Origin: Calidifontibacillus oryziterrae
GTDB taxonomy: Bacteria > Bacillota > Bacilli > Bacillales > Bacillaceae_J
Direction: 5' to 3'
DNA length: 64,000 bases
Assembly (NCBI RefSeq): GCF_000331575.1
Contig: NZ_KB223527.1
Span: forward strand, 1,833,842-1,897,841
Positions 34,545 through 42,008 of the stretch are shown piece after piece. The position numbers were made by a program, and so were the translations under genes. Positions within the stretch are counted from its first letter, which is position 1, and every line of letters begins with the position of its first letter. Under the pieces are notes generated by a model that worked only from the letters and a program-made list of their open reading frames with translations, was not told the origin of the DNA and made no database searches.

Positions 34545-34928
34545 CTAACAAGTGACACCTGATATTTCTCCAACTAAATTTTTATTTAACAAAACATATT
34601 TCTGAGGCTCTGGCAAACTACTAGCTAAAACATACTGCGGATTTTCAGAAAAAAACACATATATTTCATCTAAAATGTTACTCTTCAAGGAGGTTAATAC
34701 TTTTATTTCTCCAATATTGAGTTTCTCACCATCAAAATTTGTTTTTAAAAATCTATTGCTTGAGAAACCATTCGATAATACTAAATCGAATATTACTTCA
34801 CCTTTATAATTCATTGATTTCAATTCATATGAAATGGCGTATATTTCAGAAAGAGGACTGACGTATGATGTAGCAATAACTACTTTACGCGTGTCACTCT
34901 TTAAATCTAAGATATGATATCTTTTCAT
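34545..34928 (-). CDS. rnlB: RnlB-like antitoxin
   Basis: 127 residues. The segment GEVIFDLVLSNGFSSNRF (residues about 43-60) closely resembles the corresponding segment of E. coli RnlB (GEILFDLLCANG...NRF). Length and final position in the operon also agree. RnlB binds and inhibits the RnlA RNase, and its instability releases the toxin when phage shuts off host expression. Here it follows rnlA by 14 bases. Assignment is from remembered family sequence, so residue-level conservation should be checked by search. Confidence 0.82.
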   Translation of the reverse strand: MKRYHILDLKSDTRKVVIATSYVSPLSEIYAISYELKSMNYKGEVIFDLVLSNGFSSNRFLKTNFDGEKLNIGEIKVLTSLKSNILDEIYVFFSENPQYVLASSLPEPQKYVLLNKNLVGEISGVTC

Positions 34929-34942
34929 ACGTCAGTCCCCCT

Positions 34943-36007
34943 TTAATTTATTTGTTTCAAATTATAAACTAATGATTTTTCTATGTTTTCACAAGCTTCA
35001 ATAATTATTTGTAATGCAGCTTCCTTGCTTTCAACCAATTTCATACCCGCAAGAATCTGAGTAGCATGAAACATTTCATGTCGATTTTTACGTAAAAAGT
35101 CATAACAATTTACGAGAGTATCTTTAGCATCTTGAGGCATATTGCCGATACTAGGATTTATTCCGGTTACAGTATCAGTTGCGAAATCCATAGTAAAGAT
35201 CCATGCGGTAGCTCTTGGGTTGGCAGTATTCGTGTAATACTTAAATCCTTTTGTTTCATCAAGTATCACACTATAGTCTAAACAAATTTTCTTGATTCTA
35301 TACTCTAAAACCCTCATAACAGGCATAACCCAAGCTGCATAATCACTGAGCTTTGTATTCACTTCCACTAAAGTAAAACTATCCTTAATAAATCCTTGTA
35401 AAGTGGGTTCTAAAAAACCCCAACCTTTTGGGAAATTCATCTTTAAATGTTGCTGAACGTTATCTGCAAGTGCTTTCTCTCCAACATCTGTTTCTGAAAT
35501 TGTATTCTGTAATGTTAACAAATATGATTTAATTATTGAATAAAGCTTCATTAAAAGACCCTGATATAACATTCTACTAGTTGTTTGAAAATATGTCAAA
35601 GTAACAAAATCGCCAAAGTTAGTTTTTACCCTATATATAATGCCATTGTTTCCTTTATCTTCAGCATCTGAAACCGAGATACTAGGTAAGTCCCTCAAAT
35701 AATTAATCAATGATTCAAAAAACTCTCTAGACATTTTAGCGGAAAAACTGCCACTTCTAACTTCTGTATACTCTAGACTATTAATAATAGCTTGTTCAAG
35801 TTCTTGTCCATTTTGACAATTAGGTAAAACTGTAGTTGTTCCTTTTTTTGTGAAAAATACATCTAAATAAAATTCTATACTTTCTTTTTCTACATGATAT
35901 CGATAAAATCCTTGTGCGGGATTTTTAAATTCTATTTGTTTTACGCTGCAATTAGCGTTTATCACTGCCTCTAATTGCTCTCTATTTATATATAAACCCT
36001 TAGCCAT
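34943..36007 (-). CDS. rnlA: RnlA-like mRNA endonuclease toxin
   Basis: 354 residues, matching E. coli RnlA (357). Three parts are expected: an N-terminal and a repeat domain (about 1-200) and a C-terminal toxin domain with HEPN fold. Here R309-H-E-M-F-H314 provides the Rx4H active site, in the context FLRKNRHEMFHATQ that parallels FFNVERHSLFHMET of RnlA. RnlA degrades mRNA and protects E. coli against T4 lacking Dmd. Its activity there depends on host RNase HI. In this window an RNase H gene overlaps the rnlA start by eight bases, so the co-factor is built into the operon. Confidence 0.85.
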   Translation of the reverse strand: MAKGLYINREQLEAVINANCSVKQIEFKNPAQGFYRYHVEKESIEFYLDVFFTKKGTTTVLPNCQNGQELEQAIINSLEYTEVRSGSFSAKMSREFFESLINYLRDLPSISVSDAEDKGNNGIIYRVKTNFGDFVTLTYFQTTSRMLYQGLLMKLYSIIKSYLLTLQNTISETDVGEKALADNVQQHLKMNFPKGWGFLEPTLQGFIKDSFTLVEVNTKLSDYAAWVMPVMRVLEYRIKKICLDYSVILDETKGFKYYTNTANPRATAWIFTMDFATDTVTGINPSIGNMPQDAKDTLVNCYDFLRKNRHEMFHATQILAGMKLVESKEAALQIIIEACENIEKSLVYNLKQIN

Positions 36008-36905
36008 TTTCTTTAAACTCCTTTAAATCAAACTTGAAAACTACTTCATTACTATTTGTATTTATCTTAAATAGAATTTTTCCCTCTTCTATATCCAAAA
36101 GAGTTTTGAATTCTATGATATCTTTCAATTTTTTACCTTTAGCTTTCCATTTTTCTTTGAATATTCTATATATCTTATCGCTGTCATATATTTCATTGTC
36201 AAATATAAAATTCAAATTCACTGATTTTTTAGTAGAATTTAAATCATTAAAAACCTCATCATATAATGTGTCTAAAGGTGTTGTGACTTTTCTAGTTATT
36301 TCATAATCTTCTATAGCTTTTTTTGCTAATTGATCAACTTCATCATTATATTTATTTCCAGAATGTGATTTTACTTTTTTAAAATTGATATTTATCTTTG
36401 TTTTAACACTTTCGATATATTTTACATATTTTTGGGTAAAAAAGTTTTTTGCTTGCCAATTTTTATTGGCCCAATTCTCTATTCCGGCATAATCATAATA
36501 GATATCAATTGATTTAGCCTCATTTTTTAATGCTAGGTTAATAACATGCATTGCAGCTTTAATTTCTCCAGCAACATTTCTTAAACTAATAAGTTCACTA
36601 TCTGAATCAGCATAGGAAAACTCTAATCTCTCCTCATTTTTTAAGAAAACAATCCCAGCATAACTATATATTTTTTTACTATCATCATAACTGCCATCTA
36701 TATAAGCTGTTATTTCTGAAATTTGTTCTTCAATATTTTGTGAAGAACTATTATTAGTTCCTTTAATATAATTTTTGGCTTCTTCGAATGTAGCAAATGA
36801 TTTATATAATGCATTAGGGAACCCATTGACTTGTTCTTTACATTCATTCCACGAAGTATAAATTCCTTCTTTTCTTCCCTTTTTTACAGCATAAAACTTG
36901 GTCAT
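36000..36905 (-). CDS. RNase HI with N-terminal hybrid-binding domain and novel C-terminal tail, in rnlAB operon
   Basis: 301 residues, AGGTG before the ATG. The first 50 residues (FYAVKKGRKEGIYTSW...) are the RNA/DNA hybrid-binding (viroplasmin-type) domain. Residues 64-202 are an RNase H fold with all catalytic acids: D70 (YIDGSY), E114 (VAGEIKAA), D138 (YYDYAG) and D191, plus H181. About 100 extra residues at the C-terminus (203-301) are not found in ordinary RNase HI and may contact RnlA. It is first in an operon with rnlA and rnlB, overlapping rnlA. Since RnlA of E. coli needs RNase HI for activity, this protein is probably a dedicated activator. Confidence 0.88.
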   Translation of the reverse strand: MTKFYAVKKGRKEGIYTSWNECKEQVNGFPNALYKSFATFEEAKNYIKGTNNSSSQNIEEQISEITAYIDGSYDDSKKIYSYAGIVFLKNEERLEFSYADSDSELISLRNVAGEIKAAMHVINLALKNEAKSIDIYYDYAGIENWANKNWQAKNFFTQKYVKYIESVKTKININFKKVKSHSGNKYNDEVDQLAKKAIEDYEITRKVTTPLDTLYDEVFNDLNSTKKSVNLNFIFDNEIYDSDKIYRIFKEKWKAKGKKLKDIIEFKTLLDIEEGKILFKINTNSNEVVFKFDLKEFKENG

Positions 36906-37450
36906 TATTTCACCTACTCTTTAATTAACATAAATAGAACACTTACATTCTACTATTATTTTATAGAAAAATCCCCCATTTTTGTAATAAAAACTACAAT
37001 AATTTTTGGATTTTTAGCTATATCTTTATTTCACCAGAATCCAGGATATTTTTAGAGGAAGGGGTACTCTAATAAAGTTGGTAAATTAAGCATGAAGGCT
37101 TGTTAAATTGTCCAGTTTTCTTGTAAAATTACGAAGAATTATAAGTTTAATCCACGTTTTAGGCTCTAAATTCATCAAATTTGTATTCCCTTTTATATCA
37201 AGACTACGTGACACTCCAAAATCATAATGAGTTATCTTCAATAGCTAAAGGTCTAAAATCATGTGAGTATGATAATTTATAATCAAGGTAAGGTACTCAG
37301 GAGGCTTAAACATTGTCTTACTAAAGTCAAATTGTGTTGTTTCGGGTGGCAAGCGCTGCTATGGGAAAGGCTCTGATGGTTAAGTTTGTCGGCACCGTAA
37401 ATCGGAAACATTATACGTCATGTTTATTAAATCAGGGAGGGGAAAAGTAA
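36906..37450. other. Intergenic region with a structured segment before the HEPN gene
   Basis: About 545 bases without a supported gene. At 37337-37412 a local rise in GC coincides with pairing TGTTTC/GAAACA and CGGGTG/CACCG around a 50-base interior. It ends about 40 bases before the start of the next gene and could be a structured leader. I do not recognise a known RNA family. Confidence 0.45.
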
Positions 37451-38413
37451 ATGAAGTTTAAAATTTATGGATTTCTAAGTTGTTCAGCATATTTTTCAGA
37501 CATGAAATTGACATCAGTAGAATTCAATATTGAATTAGTGCAAACCTCAAGAGGTCTATGCATTTCAATTGAAATAGAAAGAGATGAAACCTTTCTGGCC
37601 CGCGAGGACAAGCTTATATTAAGGGATATTAGGGCAATTGTAAATCAAGTAATTCCTTTTGTGAATGAAATATTGCTAAAAATCAAGTATTCTGATGCTC
37701 ATCCCCTTATTGATACAATATCATTATTAGATTTTTATTATTTATTTGTTGAAGATCAGTCAATTAAGACTGGAAAAGAATTTGATAGGCCATTTGCGAT
37801 CGAGGGATTTCCTCCTTTAGCAGGTGTTGATTATAACGATGAAATATTCATAAGAGATTATATTGATGCGATGACTAGTTATTTTAAATATAATTTAGAT
37901 GATTGTATTAGAAGAGGAATTACTTCACTTGAGAATTATTTTGAGTATTTAGGCATAGAAGGGAAAAAAGAGGGATTAGTATTTAAATCCGGATCACGAC
38001 CTACATTTATGTCTAAATTAGAAGAGCATCTTAGAGTTAAAGAAAATTTTGTTATGCCACCACAAGTTATAAATATTGCATTTAAAACTATTTGGTTAAT
38101 ATATAAGATACGAAATGCTATTGTTCATGATAAGTATAGACTACAAACTAATGAACGATGGATGTGTAACAGGCTAATTTATGCATTATATAATATCTAT
38201 AATCCAAGAATAGGTGCAAAGGGATTGGGTTCTATGTATATTGTTAGGTTAGGTATTCAGTTTCAGACAATTGATAGTTTAATTAGCTGGAATGAATTTA
38301 ATCATAACTACACATTAGAATTCAGTGAAGAGCAGACTAGATATTTATGTAACAAATTTGGATTAAAAATTCCTCAAGTTATACAAAGTGGAAGTTTCCC
38401 GCACAATGTATAA
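37451..38413 (+). CDS. HEPN-motif protein, possibly ApeA-like
   Basis: 320 residues with GGGAGGGG before the ATG. The N-terminal half is predicted alpha/beta. In the C-terminal half IYKIRNAIVHDKYR contains R221-N-A-I-V-H226, the Rx4H signature in the form typical of HEPN ribonucleases such as ApeA/Apea-like proteins. Monocistronic, with its own terminator. A single-protein abortive-infection RNase is a reasonable reading in this context, but the N-terminal domain is not recognised. Confidence 0.65.
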   Translation: MKFKIYGFLSCSAYFSDMKLTSVEFNIELVQTSRGLCISIEIERDETFLAREDKLILRDIRAIVNQVIPFVNEILLKIKYSDAHPLIDTISLLDFYYLFVEDQSIKTGKEFDRPFAIEGFPPLAGVDYNDEIFIRDYIDAMTSYFKYNLDDCIRRGITSLENYFEYLGIEGKKEGLVFKSGSRPTFMSKLEEHLRVKENFVMPPQVINIAFKTIWLIYKIRNAIVHDKYRLQTNERWMCNRLIYALYNIYNPRIGAKGLGSMYIVRLGIQFQTIDSLISWNEFNHNYTLEFSEEQTRYLCNKFGLKIPQVIQSGSFPHNV

Positions 38414-38547
38414 CAATGCTTCTAAGCATGTGACATTTTTTCAAGTTTAGCTACTCAAACCGCTTTAAACGGACAAAGTTACAAAGCAATACTCAATAAC
38501 TTAAATTCTACATAACTAACTAATGCATATTAGTTGAAGAAACTACC

Positions 38548-38587
38548 TAAACGCCGTCTCCTATAATGTGAGAAACGGCGTTTTTTG
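38548..38587 (+). terminator. Strong intrinsic terminator
   Basis: AACGCCGT..TC/GA..ACGGCGTT stem followed by six T. Confidence 0.85.
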
Positions 38588-38759
38588 TTATTGTAATTTT
38601 TCTAGTTTAAGGCATTGCTATTCAACATTAGACCCATTAGAAACATATAGAAATTTAGTAGAGAGAATATTGGATTTATTTTTATTTATAAATTTTCTTG
38701 AGATGTTTATAACAATATCAATTATTATAACAGATGATTAAAATAAGATTTAATCTCTT

Positions 38760-38927
38760 TTATGCAGCCTTTTGATGCTTAACTTTTTTATTCTTTTTTG
38801 GTCTATTCTTAATAAACTCAATAAACATTATAATAAACATACCAAAGGTCAATAGTGACATGATGATAGTTAAAATAAATGTACCAAAAACAAGAATAAG
38901 GTTAAGTAGTTCTGTAGTGACAATCAT
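38760..38927 (-). CDS. Holin-like type I toxin peptide
   Basis: 55 residues with a perfect AAGGAGG seven bases before the ATG: MIVTTELLNLILVFGTFILT, one hydrophobic helix containing LTFGMFIIMF, then a Lys-rich tail. This is the pattern of the short 'putative holin-like toxin' family of bacilli (LTFGMF signature), membrane peptides usually silenced by an overlapping antisense RNA. The antisense RNA is not identifiable by eye. It is too short for common gene callers. Confidence 0.75.
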   Translation of the reverse strand: MIVTTELLNLILVFGTFILTIIMSLLTFGMFIIMFIEFIKNRPKKNKKVKHQKAA

Positions 38928-39155
38928 AATGTTCCTCCTTAGGAAAGATAAGTTAATATTTGTTAGTTTTTATAGTATATGCAGAAAGTGTCGAAATTAA
39001 ACTTTATACTAGTTTGATAAAAATAAAGATTAGGTATCTCGTTAGTTTAAAAGTTTTTTTCAATTATTAGTTCTAAATTTTTAATTTTAAAGCGGAGGAT
39101 AATATCATTTTCTGTTGAAGTAATTTTTAAAATCCAAAAAAGAAAGTTTGGTTAG

Positions 39156-39935
39156 ATGAGAATAACTATAGTAATAGGGACGTTCATAACTCTAATAATA
39201 TTGGGGGTAGTGCAACAATACTTATTAAACGGATTTGACGATAACACTATTAATGGAATAGTAATAAATTTAATAACTGATGGGATAAATATCGTAATTA
39301 CAGTGTTATTAATTGATACCTTGATGAAAAGGCACGAAAAAGCACAAGATAAGAAAAGAAGTATGCAAAAGAAAAAAGAGCAAGAAAGACTTATAAATGA
39401 GATTATGGGTAATAGGCTTTCTAACTTATTTAGTGAATTATCTGTAGTTTATATTAATTTCATATATAAAAAGCCGCTGCATTATTCTGAAGAAGAAATG
39501 AATGATATATTCAAAAAACATAAAGAAGCAATTGATGATATTATTGGTAATGTAGATAAATATGTTGGTGCTGGATTTAGAAGTGCACCAGTAAGAACCT
39601 TAATTATTGATAAAAACAATTTGAGCAATGTGAATTATGATGAAACAATAATGTCCTATCAAGATTTTTGTTACAGAGTATTTAAAGGGAAATTTGATTA
39701 TGTGATTAGTGGATTTATCCGAAGGTATATTTCAATTTTACCGGAGGACCTGAGGGTCTCAATATACAAAATAGAAAATTCAATTGATGATTTTGTATTT
39801 GTTACTTTGTTGGAACGCGGTTTAGTTGGTCCACTACCAACAACAGAAGAAGATATAGTTGACCTTAAAAGACAGCTCTTAATTATTGGAAATGAACTTT
39901 TAAATATTTATAAAATTATTAGTAACAAGGATTAA
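39156..39935 (+). CDS. Membrane protein of unknown function
   Basis: 259 residues. Two N-terminal membrane helices (about 3-22 and 35-54) are followed by a charged coiled coil (KRHEKAQDKKRSMQKKKEQE) and a helical cytoplasmic domain without recognised motif. No strong ribosome binding site precedes the ATG. Last gene of element 2, next to attR. Two-helix membrane proteins with cytoplasmic domains are common effectors in defence islands, but there is no specific evidence here. Confidence 0.65.
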   Translation: MRITIVIGTFITLIILGVVQQYLLNGFDDNTINGIVINLITDGINIVITVLLIDTLMKRHEKAQDKKRSMQKKKEQERLINEIMGNRLSNLFSELSVVYINFIYKKPLHYSEEEMNDIFKKHKEAIDDIIGNVDKYVGAGFRSAPVRTLIIDKNNLSNVNYDETIMSYQDFCYRVFKGKFDYVISGFIRRYISILPEDLRVSIYKIENSIDDFVFVTLLERGLVGPLPTTEEDIVDLKRQLLIIGNELLNIYKIISNKD

Positions 39936-40206
39936 CCAATAATAAAAATGGATTTTTTCTTATTCATCCAATATATTTTAAATTCAGATCTGTAACTGTC
40001 AAATGCATGAGGTAATTTAATGGGCAAGTGATACGTTAATAAATTTTTGAGTAGTAATAACGGAAACGAATTGGGAACCATTTGGGAACAAACTTTACAA
40101 AACAGTCCCCAAAAACACCAAACTAAGCCAAGATGAAATCTTATAAAACCTTAATAAATCAACTTTTCCAAACAGAACTTAATTACAAAAAACACTAATT
40201 ATCAAA
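39936..40206. other. Right end of element 2
   Basis: Non-coding; contains the TTGGGAAC arm doublet and ends at the tRNA core. Confidence 0.6.
40071..40092. repeat. Arm-type sites, right end of element 2
   Basis: TTGGGAAC, three bases, TTGGGAAC, then AAA; one base different from 20489-20510. Confidence 0.7.
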
Positions 40207-40248
40207 TTCCTAAACCGTGCGTCGGAGGTTCGACTCCTCTCGGGGCCG
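40207..40248 (+). pseudogene. tRNA-Arg(CCU) 3' half, attR of element 2
   Basis: From TTCCTAAACC through the T-arm (GGAGGTTCGACTCCTCT) to CGGGGCC and discriminator G, with no 5' half before it. A terminator (CCTTGC/GCAAGG, T-run, 40256-40281) follows. I infer the displaced original 3' half of the chromosomal tRNA. Confidence 0.85.
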
Positions 40249-40313
40249 CTAGATGAACCCTTGCGTGTGCAAGGTTTTTTGTTTTGAAAATTTATTTTAG
40301 GTGAAAAATAAAA

Positions 40314-40352
40314 ATTGGAAACAACACCCCTTACTAGGAGATGTTATTTCCA
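40314..40352 (-). terminator. Terminator of the minus-strand gene at 40.4 kb
   Basis: On the minus strand GGAAATAACATCTCC/GGGTGTTGTTTCC followed by AATTTTTATTTTT. Confidence 0.65.
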
Positions 40353-40376
40353 CATAGGAATAAAGTTTCGGTTGGA

Positions 40377-40793
40377 TTAACAAGCAGTAATCTCAACTGG
40401 TATTGATAAACAAGGCAACATGATTGGACCTATTTGCAGATTAATACATACTTGTCCACTAGAATTCAGTGTTAATGTAAAAGAAACTAGATCTGGACCC
40501 CCGCCATTAATGATTAAATTCCCCTCTACATCTACTTCTAGTATTTGGTCGCCGTTGTCCTCAAAACAAACCGGGAATCCAACAGGTTCCCCTTCAAAAG
40601 AAGCAGTTACTTCCCCAATTATTGGGATATTTGCAGAAAAAGAGGCATTAACAAAACTGTTGTCCAATGTACAATCTGGGCAAATATTGATATCAACATC
40701 AAAATTTAATGTAACATTGATTGGACCAATCGGAATAGTTTGGGATCCTGAAGCATCAACTGTAGCACTACAAGCGCAAGGAAGAACTCCCAT
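40377..40793 (-). CDS. Hypothetical beta-rich protein with N-terminal cysteines
   Basis: 138 residues, GGAGGTG before the ATG. It begins MGVLPCACSATVD and continues as alternating hydrophobic/polar strands rich in Ile, Val, Asn and Gly, with six further scattered cysteines. No signal peptide or membrane helix. The composition resembles self-assembling spore-surface or coat-type proteins, but I recognise no family. It lies just outside attR of element 2 and has its own terminator. Confidence 0.7.
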   Translation of the reverse strand: MGVLPCACSATVDASGSQTIPIGPINVTLNFDVDINICPDCTLDNSFVNASFSANIPIIGEVTASFEGEPVGFPVCFEDNGDQILEVDVEGNLIINGGGPDLVSFTLTLNSSGQVCINLQIGPIMLPCLSIPVEITAC

Positions 40794-40997
40794 ACTTAAT
40801 CACCTCCATAAGTAAGATAATACATACTATGAAGGAGATTTATTATTGTATTGGCAGATTACCTGAATAAAAATCATTAAAATTAAAGTATCCCCCACAT
40901 TTTTCTAAAATACCAAAAAAATGTATCCTAAATATATAAATACACAAGTTAATTCGTTATAGTTGAAGTAAGGCTATGAATATAGGGGAGTATACTT

Positions 40998-42008
40998 ATG
41001 AAAACGAAATGGTATTTATTTTTCCTAACCATTATTACGGTATCTTTTATTTTAAACAATCTAGCAAGCAACGAAAGTGATTCACCATATAAAATCGGTG
41101 TATTGATGATTGGAGAAAGTCGCTATGAGAAATATACTGGCTTACGAGAAGGCTTAGCGGATTTAGGTTATGAAGAAGAAGAGTTTTCGTTTGTTGTCAA
41201 AAATGCTAACAATGATAGCACTCAGTTACAGAAACAAGTAGATGAACTTGTCAATCAAGGGTTAGATTTAATTGTGACATTAGGTGCTATTGAAACGGTC
41301 GAGTTGAAGAACAAGCTTGAAACTGTAGGCGCAAATTCAAACATTCCAGTTGTGTTTGCTGGTGTTGCAGCTCCAAAGGAAGTCGGAATCATAAACGATT
41401 ACCGTTCACCTAGTGGTAATTTTACAGGAATTAATAATTATCACACAAGCTTATCGGCGAAACGGTTAGAGTTACTTCGTGACCTTGTTCCTAGCATAAA
41501 TAGGGTTTTTGCTATTTATGATCAGCAAATTGAAATCAGTAAATTAAGTTTACAAAATACAATTGATGCCGGGAATTTGTTAGCTATTGAAGTTATTCCA
41601 TGCGATGTATCACAAGAAAACTATAAAGAAATTCTAGAAAAAAACGTGGGAACAAATGACGCATTATTTATATTGCCGGGTTACCGAATTGAATCTATAA
41701 CTGAAGATATCGTAAATTTTTCCCAAAAACACCAACTTCCAGTAATGGGGATTTATGAACATGAAGTAGAAAGCGGGTACATGGCAAGCTATGGAACGAG
41801 TTTTTATGATCAAGGCTATCAAGCGGCTCGTTTTGTTAGCTCGATAATTCAAGGAAACTCACCAAGTCAGCTCCCTGTTGAGCCACCAGACACATTGCGG
41901 TTTTTAGTGAATAAGCAGGTTGTTGAGGATTACAATCTCGAAATTAATCAAAATTTAATATATATAGCAGAATTTGTTGATACCCGTGAAAAGGGGGAGA
42001 ACAACTAA
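40998..42008 (+). CDS. ABC-type substrate-binding protein, probable sensor partner
   Basis: 336 residues of the ABC_sub_bind (periplasmic-binding-like) type: IGVLMIGESRYEKYTGLREGLADLGY, then DLIVTLGAIETVELKN and VFAGVAAPKEVG. An N-terminal hydrophobic segment (5-24) has no lipobox cysteine, so the protein is secreted or membrane-anchored by that helix. No permease or ATPase genes follow. Instead its stop overlaps the start of a histidine kinase. This suggests a binding protein that presents ligand (for example the electron acceptor) to the kinase, comparable to sensor domains in TtrS. Confidence 0.8.
   Translation: MKTKWYLFFLTIITVSFILNNLASNESDSPYKIGVLMIGESRYEKYTGLREGLADLGYEEEEFSFVVKNANNDSTQLQKQVDELVNQGLDLIVTLGAIETVELKNKLETVGANSNIPVVFAGVAAPKEVGIINDYRSPSGNFTGINNYHTSLSAKRLELLRDLVPSINRVFAIYDQQIEISKLSLQNTIDAGNLLAIEVIPCDVSQENYKEILEKNVGTNDALFILPGYRIESITEDIVNFSQKHQLPVMGIYEHEVESGYMASYGTSFYDQGYQAARFVSSIIQGNSPSQLPVEPPDTLRFLVNKQVVEDYNLEINQNLIYIAEFVDTREKGENN

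Larger units (their letters stand above)
20387..40216. mobile_element. Integrative element 2, defence-type island (about 19.83 kb)
   Basis: Bounded by a direct repeat of the tRNA-Arg 3' half beginning TTCCTAAACC (20377-20418 and 40207-40248). Arm-type repeats with two TTGGGAAC units are near each end (20489-20510 and 40071-40092). It restores the 3' half of its target tRNA, the classical mode of tRNA-targeting islands. Content is mostly defence or toxin-antitoxin genes plus a serine-recombinase module and one tyrosine integrase at 33086. That integrase is 7 kb from the nearer end, so an internal nested element at about 28.7-34.3 kb is possible. Confidence 0.8.

Noticed and set aside
36034-36306. 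90-residue plus-strand frame
   Set aside because: Shadow of the RNase HI gene, whose catalytic motifs are on the other strand.
10129-40216. A single prophage occupying the whole tRNA-Arg region
   Set aside because: No capsid, terminase, portal or tail genes; two different arm-site families and an intact tRNA in the middle point to two elements.
20387-40216. CRISPR array in the defence island
   Set aside because: Repeats found are either diverged singletons at module borders or short integrase-type sites; no regular repeat-spacer pattern or cas gene.
40420-40815. 131-residue plus-strand frame
   Set aside because: Antisense shadow of the minus-strand gene at 40377-40793, which has a strong binding site and its own terminator.
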